A DNA stretch of 64,000 nucleotides from Terriglobus saanensis SP1PR4 (GTDB lineage Bacteria > Acidobacteriota > Terriglobia > Terriglobales > Acidobacteriaceae), in contig NC_014963.1 of assembly GCF_000179915.2 (NCBI RefSeq), positions 558,001-622,000 on the forward strand, written 5' to 3'. This document shows positions 17,087-26,552 of this stretch, piece by piece. The notes under the pieces were generated by a model that saw nothing but the letters and a program-made list of their open reading frames with translations, was not told the DNA's origin and ran no database searches. The position numbers were made by a program, and so were the translations under genes. The stretch's first letter is position 1, and the number at the start of each line of letters is the position of its first letter.

Positions 17087-18230
17087 GGCTTCGCTCCGGT
17101 TGACCGGCCAGCCACACTTGTTCGATCTGAAGGACGGATCTCTGCGCATCCCACTGAAAGGTGAAGAGGTCCGCGCGCGCTCCGGGGAGGAGACGACCAC
17201 GGCCTCCGGCAAAGGCTCCGGGATTGGCGGTCGCGAGCGGGAGAATCGATCCAAGGGGAAGGCGGGTTAAGCGGACGGCTTCTCCGATGCAAAAGATCAA
17301 AGGCACAGCAGCGCCTGCGAGCGTTCGTGCGCCTGCCATGGAGAGCCTGCCGTCGGCAGAGAGTTCGACCTGTCCGCCGACGGGTGTGTCGTATCTTCCA
17401 GGCGGCATCCCGGCGAGAGCCACGGCGTCCGAGACGAGGATGCTGCGGTGCAAGCCTTTTGCGTGCAGCATGGCCTGAAGGACCTCCGCAGGGAGGTGGT
17501 GGCCATCTGCGATGAAGCTTGCTGTCAGGCGTTCATCCGCTAACTGAGGCCACATGGGATTCAGGTGTCGGTCGAGCTGGAGTGCGACTCCGTTGCCGAG
17601 ATGGGTGGAGAGGCGAGCGCCCGCGTCGACGGCGGCACGAATCTGCGAGGAGGTCGCGTGCGTGTGGCCGATGGAGACGTGGACGCCGCGTTCGGTGAGG
17701 GCGGAGATGTATTCGTCCGAGCGGGGAAAATGGGGCGACAGCGTCACGAGACCGACGAGGCCGTCGCATGCGGCCTGCCAGCGGTCGAACTCGGCGATGG
17801 ATGGCGGACGGACATCTTCCAGGGGATGTGCGCCGCGGTATCCATCGAGCGGAGAGATGTGCGGCCCTTCGACATGGACAAACGGGATGCAGGCGAAGGC
17901 GGTGGCGTCGGATCGTCGCGCTTCCGCGATCGTCGCGAGGCCACGGAGGAGTTCCGGTTCCGAGGCGGTGATGAGCGTGGGTGCGAAGGTGGTGACGCCC
18001 GTGGCGAGCAGTTCGCGTGTGAGGCTGGAGACTGTCGCGACGGTGAGGTCGGCACTGTTGAGGTCGAAGCCCCGGTAGCCATTTACCTGTAGATCCACCA
18101 GGCCTGCGGAGAGGTAGGTTTTGCCGTCGTACTCCGTCTCGGTGATGGCCGTGATGAATCCGTCTTCCGCAGTGACCGTGATGCCGTTCCCGGTGAACGG
18201 ATCGCGTCCCGAGATGCTGATTTCACCCAT
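17073..18230 (-). CDS. nagA: N-acetylglucosamine-6-phosphate deacetylase
   Basis: This 385-residue amidohydrolase removes acetate from N-acetylglucosamine-6-phosphate, giving glucosamine-6-phosphate. Seen motifs are the Gln-x-Asn version of the first metal motif (VDLQVNGYRG), the metal Glu E121 (HVEGPHISP then GYRGAHP), H189 (SIGHTHA), H210 (STHLGNGV) and the catalytic Asp D268 (LVSDAVALAGMPPG). The start at 18230 (MGEISISGRD) follows a GGGACGG stretch. A frame extension to 18263 has no ribosome site. It is separated by several genes from the SIS isomerase and ROK kinase that would complete the pathway. Confidence 0.92.
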   Translation of the reverse strand: MGEISISGRDPFTGNGITVTAEDGFITAITETEYDGKTYLSAGLVDLQVNGYRGFDLNSADLTVATVSSLTRELLATGVTTFAPTLITASEPELLRGLATIAEARRSDATAFACIPFVHVEGPHISPLDGYRGAHPLEDVRPPSIAEFDRWQAACDGLVGLVTLSPHFPRSDEYISALTERGVHVSIGHTHATSSQIRAAVDAGARLSTHLGNGVALQLDRHLNPMWPQLADERLTASFIADGHHLPAEVLQAMLHAKGLHRSILVSDAVALAGMPPGRYDTPVGGQVELSADGRLSMAGARTLAGAAVPLIFCIGEAVRLTRLPLGSILPLATANPGAFAGGRGRLLPGARADLFTFQWDAQRSVLQIEQVWLAGQPERSPTSK

Positions 18231-18363
18231 GTTCCGTCCCGATCCGATGCTGTCTTTGAGCATGTTTCATGATGTCACGATGCCATGGGTTCACGTCTGC
18301 GCTATAAGAAGAAGTATCCATATCAGTTCTGCGCAACGATCCGTACCAGGATTGAGGAGATGT

Positions 18364-19758
18364 ATGTCGATGGAGAACGTCCTGAAAGTCGGCAGCGAAC
18401 CGCTGCGTCCGATAGCGCAAACGCTGCAATGCCTTGCGCGAGGAGAAGTCACCAGTCGGAGCTTAACGGACGATTGTCTGCGCGCCGTTGCCGATCCGCA
18501 GGGTGAGGGCAAGCGTACGTTTACGCGTGTGTATGAAGAGTCTGCTCGCACGACTGCCGACGAAGTGGATCTGCGGAGGAGCGAAGGTGTGGTTGCCGGG
18601 CCATTGGCTGGTCTGCCAATCTCGATCAAGGATTTATTCGATGTTGCGGGAGAGACCACGCTCTCGGGATCGACGGTCCTTGCGGACGCACCTTCCGCGA
18701 CAGCGGATGCGGCGGTGGTGAGCCGTCTGCGCCAGGCGGGTGCGGTGCTGATCGGGCGGACAAATATGACGGAGTTTGCTTACTCCGGGCTGGGGTTGAA
18801 TCCACACTATGGGACGCCGAAGAATCCTTATGATCGTGCGACGGGGCGGATTCCTGGTGGTTCGTCGTCGGGCGCGGCGGTGTCAGTCAGCGATGGTATG
18901 GCGGCGGCAGCGGTCGGTTCGGATACTGGCGGGTCGATTCGGATTCCCGCTGCGCTGTGTGGTCTGACGGGGTTTAAGCCGACTGCCCGGCGCGTTTCGA
19001 TGGAGGGCGTGCTCCCGCTTTCGCCGACTTTGGACTCGATTGGTGTGATCGCTCCGACGGTGGCATGCTGTGCCCTGGTGGATGCGGTGCTGGCAGGGCA
19101 AGCCACGATTACTCTACTGCCAGGACCGCTTTCGGGCATGCGCTTCGGTGTATTGCGGGGATTTGTTTTGGATGGCATGGAGGACGAGGTGGCTCGCGCC
19201 TTTTATACTGCGCTCTCGACGCTCTCCAAAGCGGGCGCAAAAGTTGAGGACCTTTACTTCGGGTCGTTGGACAGGGTTCCGGGGGCAAATCAGTTTGCCG
19301 CTCCTGAGGCGTTCGCGTGGCACCGCGAGCTTCTGGCGATGCACGGCGACCGCTACGACCCACACGTGGCCATTCGCATACGGCATGGAGCCGGGGTGTA
19401 CGCCTGCGACTATCTCGATCTCTTCACGATCCGCACGGAGATAATGCGTGAAGCCGCACGCACGTTCGAGGGTTTCGATGCCGTTCTGCTCCCCACGGTG
19501 CCGTGCATAGCGCCTGCGATTGCAACGCTGGAAGCAAGTGACGATGCGTACTTCGATGCCAACGGTGCCGTGCTCCGGAATCCGAGTCTCTTCAACTACC
19601 TCGACGGTTGCGCGCTTTCTATCCCGTGCCATCGTCCTGGCGAGGCCCCTGTGGGCCTGATGGTTGCGGGTCTGGGAGGTTGGGATGCCCGAATTCTTCG
19701 CGTCGGCGCGGCCATCGAAGCAGCGCTTTTGCAGCAGGGCTGCGCGATCTTTTCTTGA
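18364..19758 (+). CDS. Amidase-signature family hydrolase
   Basis: The 464-residue protein has the full amidase Ser-cisSer-Lys triad: K89 (LPISIKDLFDVAG), the cis-Ser in PGGSSSGAAV (167-168) and nucleophile S191 (DTGGSIRIP). Relatives include GatA, allophanate hydrolase, indoleacetamide hydrolase and general aliphatic amidases. No GatB or GatC gene is near, so a stand-alone amidase is more likely than the tRNA amidotransferase subunit. The C-terminal PVGLMVAGLGGWDARILRVG is typical of the family. The ATG at 18364 has GAGGAG a few bases upstream; the frame is open further up but would run into the nagA leader. The substrate is unknown. Confidence 0.88.
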   Translation: MSMENVLKVGSEPLRPIAQTLQCLARGEVTSRSLTDDCLRAVADPQGEGKRTFTRVYEESARTTADEVDLRRSEGVVAGPLAGLPISIKDLFDVAGETTLSGSTVLADAPSATADAAVVSRLRQAGAVLIGRTNMTEFAYSGLGLNPHYGTPKNPYDRATGRIPGGSSSGAAVSVSDGMAAAAVGSDTGGSIRIPAALCGLTGFKPTARRVSMEGVLPLSPTLDSIGVIAPTVACCALVDAVLAGQATITLLPGPLSGMRFGVLRGFVLDGMEDEVARAFYTALSTLSKAGAKVEDLYFGSLDRVPGANQFAAPEAFAWHRELLAMHGDRYDPHVAIRIRHGAGVYACDYLDLFTIRTEIMREAARTFEGFDAVLLPTVPCIAPAIATLEASDDAYFDANGAVLRNPSLFNYLDGCALSIPCHRPGEAPVGLMVAGLGGWDARILRVGAAIEAALLQQGCAIFS

Positions 19759-20003
19759 TCGTTCGTAAGTAGCGATAAAAAAGTTAGAAAAAGAATCGAA
19801 GACTCGCTACCGTTCCTTCGATTTCTTGCGTCTAGAAGGAACCTTATGAGTTAGAACCACGTACAAGCCTCCGTGGTGGTACGTTTCGATCAAGGCATCG
19901 CCGGTAACGGCTGTGTGTTCTTTCGTGCCATGTTTTTCCAGAAGATGAAATAAGCTCGCCCAGATACGGCAACAGAATCATGGATGTTTTCAGGAGAAGA
20001 CGT

Positions 20004-21128
20004 ATGAAGAAGCTGTTGCTTTGGCTGGTAGCCCTCGTTTCATTTTCCGCAGGAGCTTTGCAGGCCCAGGACGTTGTAGGGACATGGCAGGGAACGTTGC
20101 AGGCGGAGAAGGATCTTCGGATCGTCGTCAAAGTTTCAAAGACGGATGCCGGTGCCTTGAAGACGGTCAATTACAGCATCGACCAGGGCGGTCAACCTAT
20201 GAACGCCAACACCTCTTCGCTGCAGGGATCGACTTTCAAGTTTACGATCACCGGGATCGGTGGCTCGTATGAAGGCAAGGTGAGCGCCGATGGAAAGACC
20301 ATCACCGGCACATGGACGCAGGGCAAGCCTCTGCCGCTGGTGCTTACACGCGTAACCCCTGAGACGGCATGGGCTATACCGGAGCCGCCACCACCGCCGA
20401 AGATGATGGCGGCGGATGCGTCACCCACCTTTGATGTCGCGACGATCAAGCCTAGCGATCCTGAAAAACAGGGCCACGGCATACGGGTGAATGGACGGAA
20501 CTTCTCCACGCTGAACACGACGCTTGCCGATCTGATCGAGTTTTCCTATGGCGTTCACATGCGCCAGATCGTCGGTGCTCCGGAGTGGGTGGACAAAGAT
20601 AAGTACGATATTGCCGCTGTGCCTGATGGCGAGGGCATGCCGAATGACAAGCAGTGGAAGGGCATGATTCAGAAGCTGATTGCGGACCGCTTCAAGTTGA
20701 AGTTTCATCACGACAAGAAGGAACTCGCCGCTTATGCTTTGACCGTCGGCAAGACACCACTGAAGATTACGAAGAGCGAGAGTAACGGACCGCTTCCGGG
20801 ACTCTTCTTTCACCCGGTGACGGGCGGCCTGATGTTGACGACTCGCAATGCGAAGATCGAAGACTTCACCGGGCTTCTCCAGGCGATCGTGCTCGACAGG
20901 CCTGTGGTCGATCAGACCGGAATCGAAGGAAGGTACGACTTCGATCTCAGCTTTACTCCGGACGATTCACAGTTCAACGGACGCTTCCATACTGCAGCGG
21001 CTACGGAAAACCCTCTGCCGGGACTCTTTACGGCAATTCAGGAACAGCTTGGCTTCAAGCTGGATCCCGTCAAGACTGCCGTCGACGTGCTGATGATCGA
21101 CCACGCAGAAAAGCCGACCGATAACTAA
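20004..21128 (+). CDS. TIGR03435-type exported protein
   Basis: This 374-residue protein has a signal peptide (MKKLLLWLVALVSF...LQAQ). A small beta domain follows at about 22-120 (VVGTWQGTLQAEKDLRIVVKV). The TIGR03435 region (about 145-370) begins FDVATIKPSDP and continues with LADLIEFSYGVHMRQIVGAPEWVDKDKYDI in pieces. This family is greatly expanded in soil Acidobacteriota and has no settled function. AGGAGA sits upstream of the ATG at 20004; an ATG eight codons earlier has no ribosome site. The receptor gene starts 5 bp after its stop, so the three-gene run 20004-26316 looks like one operon. The BlaI/BlaR genes often found near this family are absent. The 245-bp gap before it holds no gene. 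Confidence 0.85.
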   Translation: MKKLLLWLVALVSFSAGALQAQDVVGTWQGTLQAEKDLRIVVKVSKTDAGALKTVNYSIDQGGQPMNANTSSLQGSTFKFTITGIGGSYEGKVSADGKTITGTWTQGKPLPLVLTRVTPETAWAIPEPPPPPKMMAADASPTFDVATIKPSDPEKQGHGIRVNGRNFSTLNTTLADLIEFSYGVHMRQIVGAPEWVDKDKYDIAAVPDGEGMPNDKQWKGMIQKLIADRFKLKFHHDKKELAAYALTVGKTPLKITKSESNGPLPGLFFHPVTGGLMLTTRNAKIEDFTGLLQAIVLDRPVVDQTGIEGRYDFDLSFTPDDSQFNGRFHTAAATENPLPGLFTAIQEQLGFKLDPVKTAVDVLMIDHAEKPTDN

Positions 21129-21133
21129 CCTTC

Positions 21134-24100
21134 ATGACGCCCAAGGCTCTACATCTCGGACGCTTATGCTCTCTCTGTCTCTTCGTCTGCCTCGCTGTGT
21201 TGGCGAGCCGGGCGGTGGCTGCGGAGTATCGGGGGCAGGTCGTCTACGGAGGCCTGCCCGTTCCGGGCGTCACCGTTACGGTGGTCCAGGGAGGCAAGAC
21301 GTTCACCACGGTTACGGACGATCAAGGTGCGTACTCGTTTCCTGATCTCGGCGATGGCGCGGGCCGGCTGAAGGTGGAGATGCTCTGCTTCTCGCCCATC
21401 GAAGAGGCGATTACTGTTGCCGCTGGAGCACCGGCAGCCAAGTGGGAACTGAAGCTGCTTTCCATCGAACAGATCCGGGCGCAGGGTGCCGTGGCGCAGC
21501 GTGTGTATGTGGTTCCGGAAGCACCCAAGGCGGAGAAGCCGAAGACGACAGCGCAGGGAACTCTGGAGGTTGCGCCTCCACCTCCTCCGCCGGACGATGC
21601 TTCGCAACGCGCGGCAGACGGCCTGCTCATTAACGGGAGTTCGAATAATGCTGCGACTTCGGCTTACTCGCTTGCGCAGGCCTTCGGTAATCGGAGGAAC
21701 GGAAACAAGGGGCTTTATAACGGCGGTGTTAGTTTCATCCTGGATAACTCGACCTTCGATGCGCGACCGTACTCCCTCAGCGGGTTGGAAACAGACAAGC
21801 CTGCCTACAATCTCGTGACGGCTGGATTTACCTTTGGCGGGCCGATCCGGATTCCGCACTTGATCCGCAACGGCCCCAACTTTTTCGTCGCTTACGAGTG
21901 GACGCGCAACAACAATTCCACCGCGCAGTCTGCTCTTGTGCCGACCCAGGCGCAGCGGAACGGCGACCTCTCCGCGCAAACCACATCCATCATCAATCCC
22001 CTTACCGGGCAGCCCTTTGCGAACAATCAGATCCCCGTAAGTGCACAGGCGCAGGCGTTGCTCAATCTCTATCCCCTGCCGAATGTCGCCGGTAACCCGC
22101 GCTATAACTTCCAGGTTCCGATTGTGAACAGCACGCATCTGGACGCCATGCAGACGCGCCTGGATAAGACGATTGGCCGCAGGGACCAAGTCTATGGGCG
22201 CTTTGCATTTCAATCGTCGCGCAGTGGGAGCGCCAACTTTCTTGGCTTCAACGACACGACGAATGCTTTCGGCCTGAATACGAGCATCAACTGGTCGCAT
22301 CGCTTCAATCCGCGCACGGCAATCATTCTCGGCTATCAATTCAGCCGGCTCTCCAGCACCGTGACGCCGTTCTGGAAAAACCGCGCGAATATCTCCGGTC
22401 AGGCCGGCATTACGGGGAACAACCAGGATGCGATCAACTGGGGTCCGCCGACCCTCAGCTTCGTCAGTGTCAGCAGCCTGACGGACGCGCAGAGTTCCTT
22501 CAATCGCAACCGCACCGATGGCGTGTCGCTTTCGGCGATGTGGAACCGTTCGCCGCACAACGTTACGATAGGCGTGGACTATCGCAGGCAGGGGTACAAC
22601 GATCTCTTTCAGCAGGACCCGCGCGGCACTTTTTCTTTTACTGGCGCAGCGACGCAGGGAACGGCTACGGGCAGTGGTTCGGACTTCGCTGATTTCCTGA
22701 TCGGTGTTCCTGATACCAGTTCGATCGCCTTCGGCAACGCGGACAAGTATCTTCGCCAGAATGTCTATGACGCGTACTTCACCGACGACTGGCGGATCAA
22801 CTCGCAGTTCACGGCGAACATCGGCATGCGCTGGGAGTACGGCTCGCCGATGACGGAGCTGAAAGACCGTCTCGTCAATCTCGACATTGCGCCGAACTTT
22901 AGTGCAGTGTCTCAGGTACTCGCGAGCGAGCCCGTGGGTCTGCGTACGGGGCAGCATTATCCGGGTTCGCTGATCCGGCCAGACCGTCGCAGCTTCGAAC
23001 CGCGCATCGCTGTGTCATGGCGTCCGATTGCGGGTTCGTCGATGGTGGTTCGTGGAGGCTATGGCATCTACAGCGACACCTCCGTCTACCAGGCGACGAC
23101 GCTTCGGATGGCCCAGCAGGCTCCGCTCTCGAAGAGTCTGAGCGTGTCGAACAGTCCAACCTGCCAGCTCACGCTGGCGGATGGCTTTAACTCCTGTGGC
23201 TCTACGACACAGAATACGTTTGCGGTGGATCCTAATTTCCGCGTGGGGTATGCGCAGGTTTGGCAGCTCGCGGTGCAGAGAGACCTTCCCGCCGCTCTGC
23301 AAATGACGGCGACGTATCTCGGCATCAAGGGGACACGCGGTGTGCAGCAGTTTCTGCCCAACACCTATCCGATCGGTGGCACAAACCCATGCCCCGCATG
23401 CCCGATTGGCTTTACCTATCGCACGTCGAACGGTAACTCGACGCGCGAGTCCGGACAGCTTCAACTTCGACGCAGGCTGCGGAGCGGGTTTACCGCGTCG
23501 CTGCAGTATGTGTATTCGAAATCGATCGATAACGATTCGCAGCTTGGCGGGCAGGGAGCTACGCTGACTTCGAACACGAGCACGCAGATCACGCAGGGTG
23601 TAACCGCGCAGAACTGGCGCGACCTTAGTGCAGAGCGTGGTCTCTCTACCTTCGACCAGCGGCATCTTCTTACACTTTCCGCACAGTACACCTCGGGCAT
23701 GGGCAGTGGAGGAGGCACGCTGATGAGCGGATGGCGCGGCACTCTGTTGAAGGAGTGGACGATGCTGACGTCCATCACCGCGGGCACAGGCTTGCCTGAG
23801 ACGCCGATCATTCCCTCGGCCGTTCCCGACACGGGCGTCACCGGAAGCATTCGCGCAAACTATACTGGCGCTTCCATTCACGCGGCGCCCGCAGGCCTCT
23901 TCCTTAATCCGGCAGCGTTCACGGCTCCTGTTGCTGGGCAGTGGGGCAATGCAAGCCGAGGGTCGATTACAGGGCCCCATCAGTTCACATTGAACGCATC
24001 TGCTGCGCGCACCTTTCGGATGACGAACCGCTTCAATCTAGATCTGCATATTGATGCGACGAACCTGTTGAATCACGTGAACTTCACGAGTTGGAACACC

Positions 24101-24184
24101 ACCGTGACCAGCACGCAGTACGGTCTGCCCGTAGCCGCGAATGCGATGCGCAGCCTGCAGACCACTTTGCGGTTGAGGTTTTGA
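21134..24184 (+). CDS. TonB-dependent receptor-like protein with carboxypeptidase regulatory domain
   Basis: The 1016-residue outer-membrane protein starts with a signal peptide (about 1-29) and a carboxypeptidase regulatory-like domain (about 31-110, EYRGQVVYGGLPVPGVTVTV). A Pro-rich linker with PPPPPP near residue 150 and a long beta-barrel follow, ending ...QTTLRLRF. It is shorter than the other two receptors and has an unusual linker that may help span the periplasm. It sits 5 bp after the TIGR03435 gene and 2 bp before the VWA gene. This suggests a joint surface complex. No strong Shine-Dalgarno is seen, so translation may be coupled to the upstream gene. Confidence 0.88.
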   Translation: MTPKALHLGRLCSLCLFVCLAVLASRAVAAEYRGQVVYGGLPVPGVTVTVVQGGKTFTTVTDDQGAYSFPDLGDGAGRLKVEMLCFSPIEEAITVAAGAPAAKWELKLLSIEQIRAQGAVAQRVYVVPEAPKAEKPKTTAQGTLEVAPPPPPPDDASQRAADGLLINGSSNNAATSAYSLAQAFGNRRNGNKGLYNGGVSFILDNSTFDARPYSLSGLETDKPAYNLVTAGFTFGGPIRIPHLIRNGPNFFVAYEWTRNNNSTAQSALVPTQAQRNGDLSAQTTSIINPLTGQPFANNQIPVSAQAQALLNLYPLPNVAGNPRYNFQVPIVNSTHLDAMQTRLDKTIGRRDQVYGRFAFQSSRSGSANFLGFNDTTNAFGLNTSINWSHRFNPRTAIILGYQFSRLSSTVTPFWKNRANISGQAGITGNNQDAINWGPPTLSFVSVSSLTDAQSSFNRNRTDGVSLSAMWNRSPHNVTIGVDYRRQGYNDLFQQDPRGTFSFTGAATQGTATGSGSDFADFLIGVPDTSSIAFGNADKYLRQNVYDAYFTDDWRINSQFTANIGMRWEYGSPMTELKDRLVNLDIAPNFSAVSQVLASEPVGLRTGQHYPGSLIRPDRRSFEPRIAVSWRPIAGSSMVVRGGYGIYSDTSVYQATTLRMAQQAPLSKSLSVSNSPTCQLTLADGFNSCGSTTQNTFAVDPNFRVGYAQVWQLAVQRDLPAALQMTATYLGIKGTRGVQQFLPNTYPIGGTNPCPACPIGFTYRTSNGNSTRESGQLQLRRRLRSGFTASLQYVYSKSIDNDSQLGGQGATLTSNTSTQITQGVTAQNWRDLSAERGLSTFDQRHLLTLSAQYTSGMGSGGGTLMSGWRGTLLKEWTMLTSITAGTGLPETPIIPSAVPDTGVTGSIRANYTGASIHAAPAGLFLNPAAFTAPVAGQWGNASRGSITGPHQFTLNASAARTFRMTNRFNLDLHIDATNLLNHVNFTSWNTTVTSTQYGLPVAANAMRSLQTTLRLRF

Positions 24185-24186
24185 GT

Positions 24187-26316
24187 ATGCCCATGCGACG
24201 CCTCATACCGGTTCTCTCTCTGGCGCTTGCATTTGCGCCAGCGCTCACTGCGCAGGTGGTCGGGCAGAATCAGCCGACGGGAAGCAATGGGACGTACACG
24301 ATGACGGTACGGTCGCAGCTCGTCATCGAAGCTGTGACCGTCAAAGACAAAAAAGGCAATCCCATTCCTGGCCTGACGACGAAGGACTTTACGCTCACGG
24401 AAGACGGCGTTCCACAGACGATCCGTTTCGTCGAGCATCAGACTCTTCCATCTGCTGCCGATGCGAAACCCATTGCTCCGCCTTCGCAGGAGAACGTCAA
24501 GATTTATAACAAGCTCGCGCTGAGTCAGATTTCTACGGACAAGACGGGGAATGTCCGTTACAAAGATCGACGTCTGCTGGCGCTGTACTTCGATATGTCC
24601 GCGATGCCGCCGCCGGACCAGTTGCGCTCTCTTGCTGCGGCCGAGAAGTTTGTAAGAACGCAGATGACGGATGTCGATCTGGTCGCCATCCTTCGTTACA
24701 CCGGCGGCGCTGTGAATGTGTTGCAGGACTTTACTGCGGATCGCCCACGCATTTTGAGTATCCTGCAGACGATGATCGTCGGCGAGGGGCAGGGCATGGA
24801 TGAATCCACCAGCGCTGATTCGGACGCTGCGGATACCGGCGCGGCCTTCGGGCAGGACGACAGCGAGTTCAACATCTTCAACACCGACCGCCAGCTTTCT
24901 GCTTTGCAGACGGCGGTAAAGACGCTTGGTCAGTTGAGCGAAAAGAAGTCGCTCCTCTACTTTGCCAGCGGTCTGCGCCTGAACGGGACAAACAATCAGG
25001 CGCAGTTGCACGCGACGATTGACGCGTCGATTCGTGCGGGTGTTTCCATCTGGCCGATCGACGCGCGCGGTCTCGTGGCGGAAGCACCCCTCGGCGATGC
25101 GACGCAGGGCTCGCCCGGTGGTGCGAGCATGTATAACGGCGTGGCAGCTTCGGCGGCTACCACACGGTTTCAGCAGTCACAGGACACTCTCTATGCGCTG
25201 GCAGGCGACACCGGAGGCAAAGCGCTCTTTGATAACAACGATTTGTCGATGGGCATCGTGAAGGCGCAGCAGAGTGTCAGCAGTTACTACATCCTTGGTT
25301 ACTACACGACCAACCCCAATCTCGATGGTCGTTTCCGCCGTATCAAGATCACAATGAACCCGGAGATCGCGGCCGATCTTGAATATCGTCAGGGCTACTT
25401 TGCAGGCAAGGAGTTTGCCAAGTTCAACGCAGTCGATAAGGAGCGACAGCTTGAAGATGCTCTCATGCTTGGCGATCCGATTACAGAGCTCACCATTGCG
25501 ATGGAGATCAATTACTTCCAGCTCAATCGAGCCGAGTATTTTGTTCCTCTGGTGGTGAAGATTCCGGGACGTGAGCTCTCGCTCGCCAAGCAGCACGGTG
25601 CGGAGCACACGCTTATCGACTTTGTCGGAGAGATCAAGGACAACTACGGCGACACGACCGTCACCAATCTGCGCGACAACGTGAACATCAAGCTTACGGA
25701 CGCGACGGCTGCCGAGCTCGCAAAGCGTCCGATTGAATACGATGCGGGCTTTACCGTACTTCCGGGAAAATACACGATCAAGTTCCTCGCGCGCGACGAT
25801 GAGACGGGGCGCATCGGAACGTATCAGACGACGTTTGTGATTCCGAATCTCAACAAGGAAGAGAAGCATGTTCCGACGAGCTCTGTTGTCTTAAGCAGTC
25901 AGCGTGTGGATCCCAAAGATGCGCTCTATAACGCAGCGAAAGGAAAAGACCTCGCAAAAGAGTCTGCGGTAAATCCGCTGGTGCAGAACGGACAGAAGCT
26001 GATTCCCAGCGTGACCAGGGTCTTCAGCAGAGGCCGCGATCTGTACGTCTATCTGCAGGCGTACGAGCAGGCATCGGAGAGTGCTGCGCCACTTGTCTCT
26101 TTCGTGACGTTGCTTCAGGGAAAGACCAAGGTCTTTGAGTCCCGGCCCATCGAAGCTCCTCGTGCGGTCGACGCCCACCTGCAAAAAATCCCGCTCAACT
26201 TCACGCTTGACCTCAAAACGCTTCCGCCGGGAGAGTACACCTGCCAGGTGACCGTTTTAGATACGGCGAGTCAGAAGGCATCATTCTGGCAAGCTCCCAT
26301 TCTGCTTGTGCCGTGA
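24187..26316 (+). CDS. Exported von Willebrand factor A-domain protein (TIGR03436-type)
   Basis: This 709-residue protein has a signal peptide (MPMRRLIPVLSLALAF...). A beta-rich N-terminal segment follows (about 45-85, LVIEAVTVKDKKGNPIPG then FTLTEDGVPQTIRFVE), the hallmark of the Acidobacteriota TIGR03436 proteins. A VWA-like fold covers about 110-400 (LLALYFDMSAM, then KKSLLYFASGLRL). The metal-binding DxSxS motif is degenerate (DMSAM). The C-terminal part looks like beta-sandwich modules. Function is unknown; VWA domains usually mediate adhesion or protein contacts. The ATG at 24187 has GAGG 8 nt upstream and lies 2 bp after the receptor stop, implying co-translation. Confidence 0.87.
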   Translation: MPMRRLIPVLSLALAFAPALTAQVVGQNQPTGSNGTYTMTVRSQLVIEAVTVKDKKGNPIPGLTTKDFTLTEDGVPQTIRFVEHQTLPSAADAKPIAPPSQENVKIYNKLALSQISTDKTGNVRYKDRRLLALYFDMSAMPPPDQLRSLAAAEKFVRTQMTDVDLVAILRYTGGAVNVLQDFTADRPRILSILQTMIVGEGQGMDESTSADSDAADTGAAFGQDDSEFNIFNTDRQLSALQTAVKTLGQLSEKKSLLYFASGLRLNGTNNQAQLHATIDASIRAGVSIWPIDARGLVAEAPLGDATQGSPGGASMYNGVAASAATTRFQQSQDTLYALAGDTGGKALFDNNDLSMGIVKAQQSVSSYYILGYYTTNPNLDGRFRRIKITMNPEIAADLEYRQGYFAGKEFAKFNAVDKERQLEDALMLGDPITELTIAMEINYFQLNRAEYFVPLVVKIPGRELSLAKQHGAEHTLIDFVGEIKDNYGDTTVTNLRDNVNIKLTDATAAELAKRPIEYDAGFTVLPGKYTIKFLARDDETGRIGTYQTTFVIPNLNKEEKHVPTSSVVLSSQRVDPKDALYNAAKGKDLAKESAVNPLVQNGQKLIPSVTRVFSRGRDLYVYLQAYEQASESAAPLVSFVTLLQGKTKVFESRPIEAPRAVDAHLQKIPLNFTLDLKTLPPGEYTCQVTVLDTASQKASFWQAPILLVP

Positions 26317-26436
26317 GGATGCTGAGCGAAAAGATGAATATACGCAAAATTTCTACGGCGTAGGTTCTGCAGCGATGATTTTTCATGCAAAAAGATTCAA
26401 GAACATACGACGCGAAAAAGTGCCTTCCATATCGCT

Positions 26437-26457
26437 TCCACCCCATCGAGGGGTGGA
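26437..26457. promoter_or_regulatory. Hairpin in leader of glycogen phosphorylase
   Basis: An 8-bp stem (TCCACCCC / GGGGTGGA, loop of 5) lies in the 236-bp gap between the VWA gene and glycogen phosphorylase. There is no T-run directly after it. It could end the upstream operon or fold in the phosphorylase leader. Confidence 0.4.
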
Positions 26458-26552
26458 GACGATCTTTGTGACGCGGTAGACTCCGGAGCAGCGGCAGAAC
26501 TCTTTCAGCGAAGTCATGCTGGCAGCAAGGTTCTTCCGCCCGAGGAGAAAGC

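Noticed and set aside
19850-19890. Apparent inverted repeat CCACG / CGTGG before the TIGR03435 gene
   Set aside because: The arms are only 5 bp with a 10-bp gap and flanking bases do not pair, so it is likely chance.
21164-22957. 597-codon open frame on the minus strand
   Set aside because: It lies opposite the second receptor gene, is Arg-rich and random in composition, and the receptor frame carries the clear domains.
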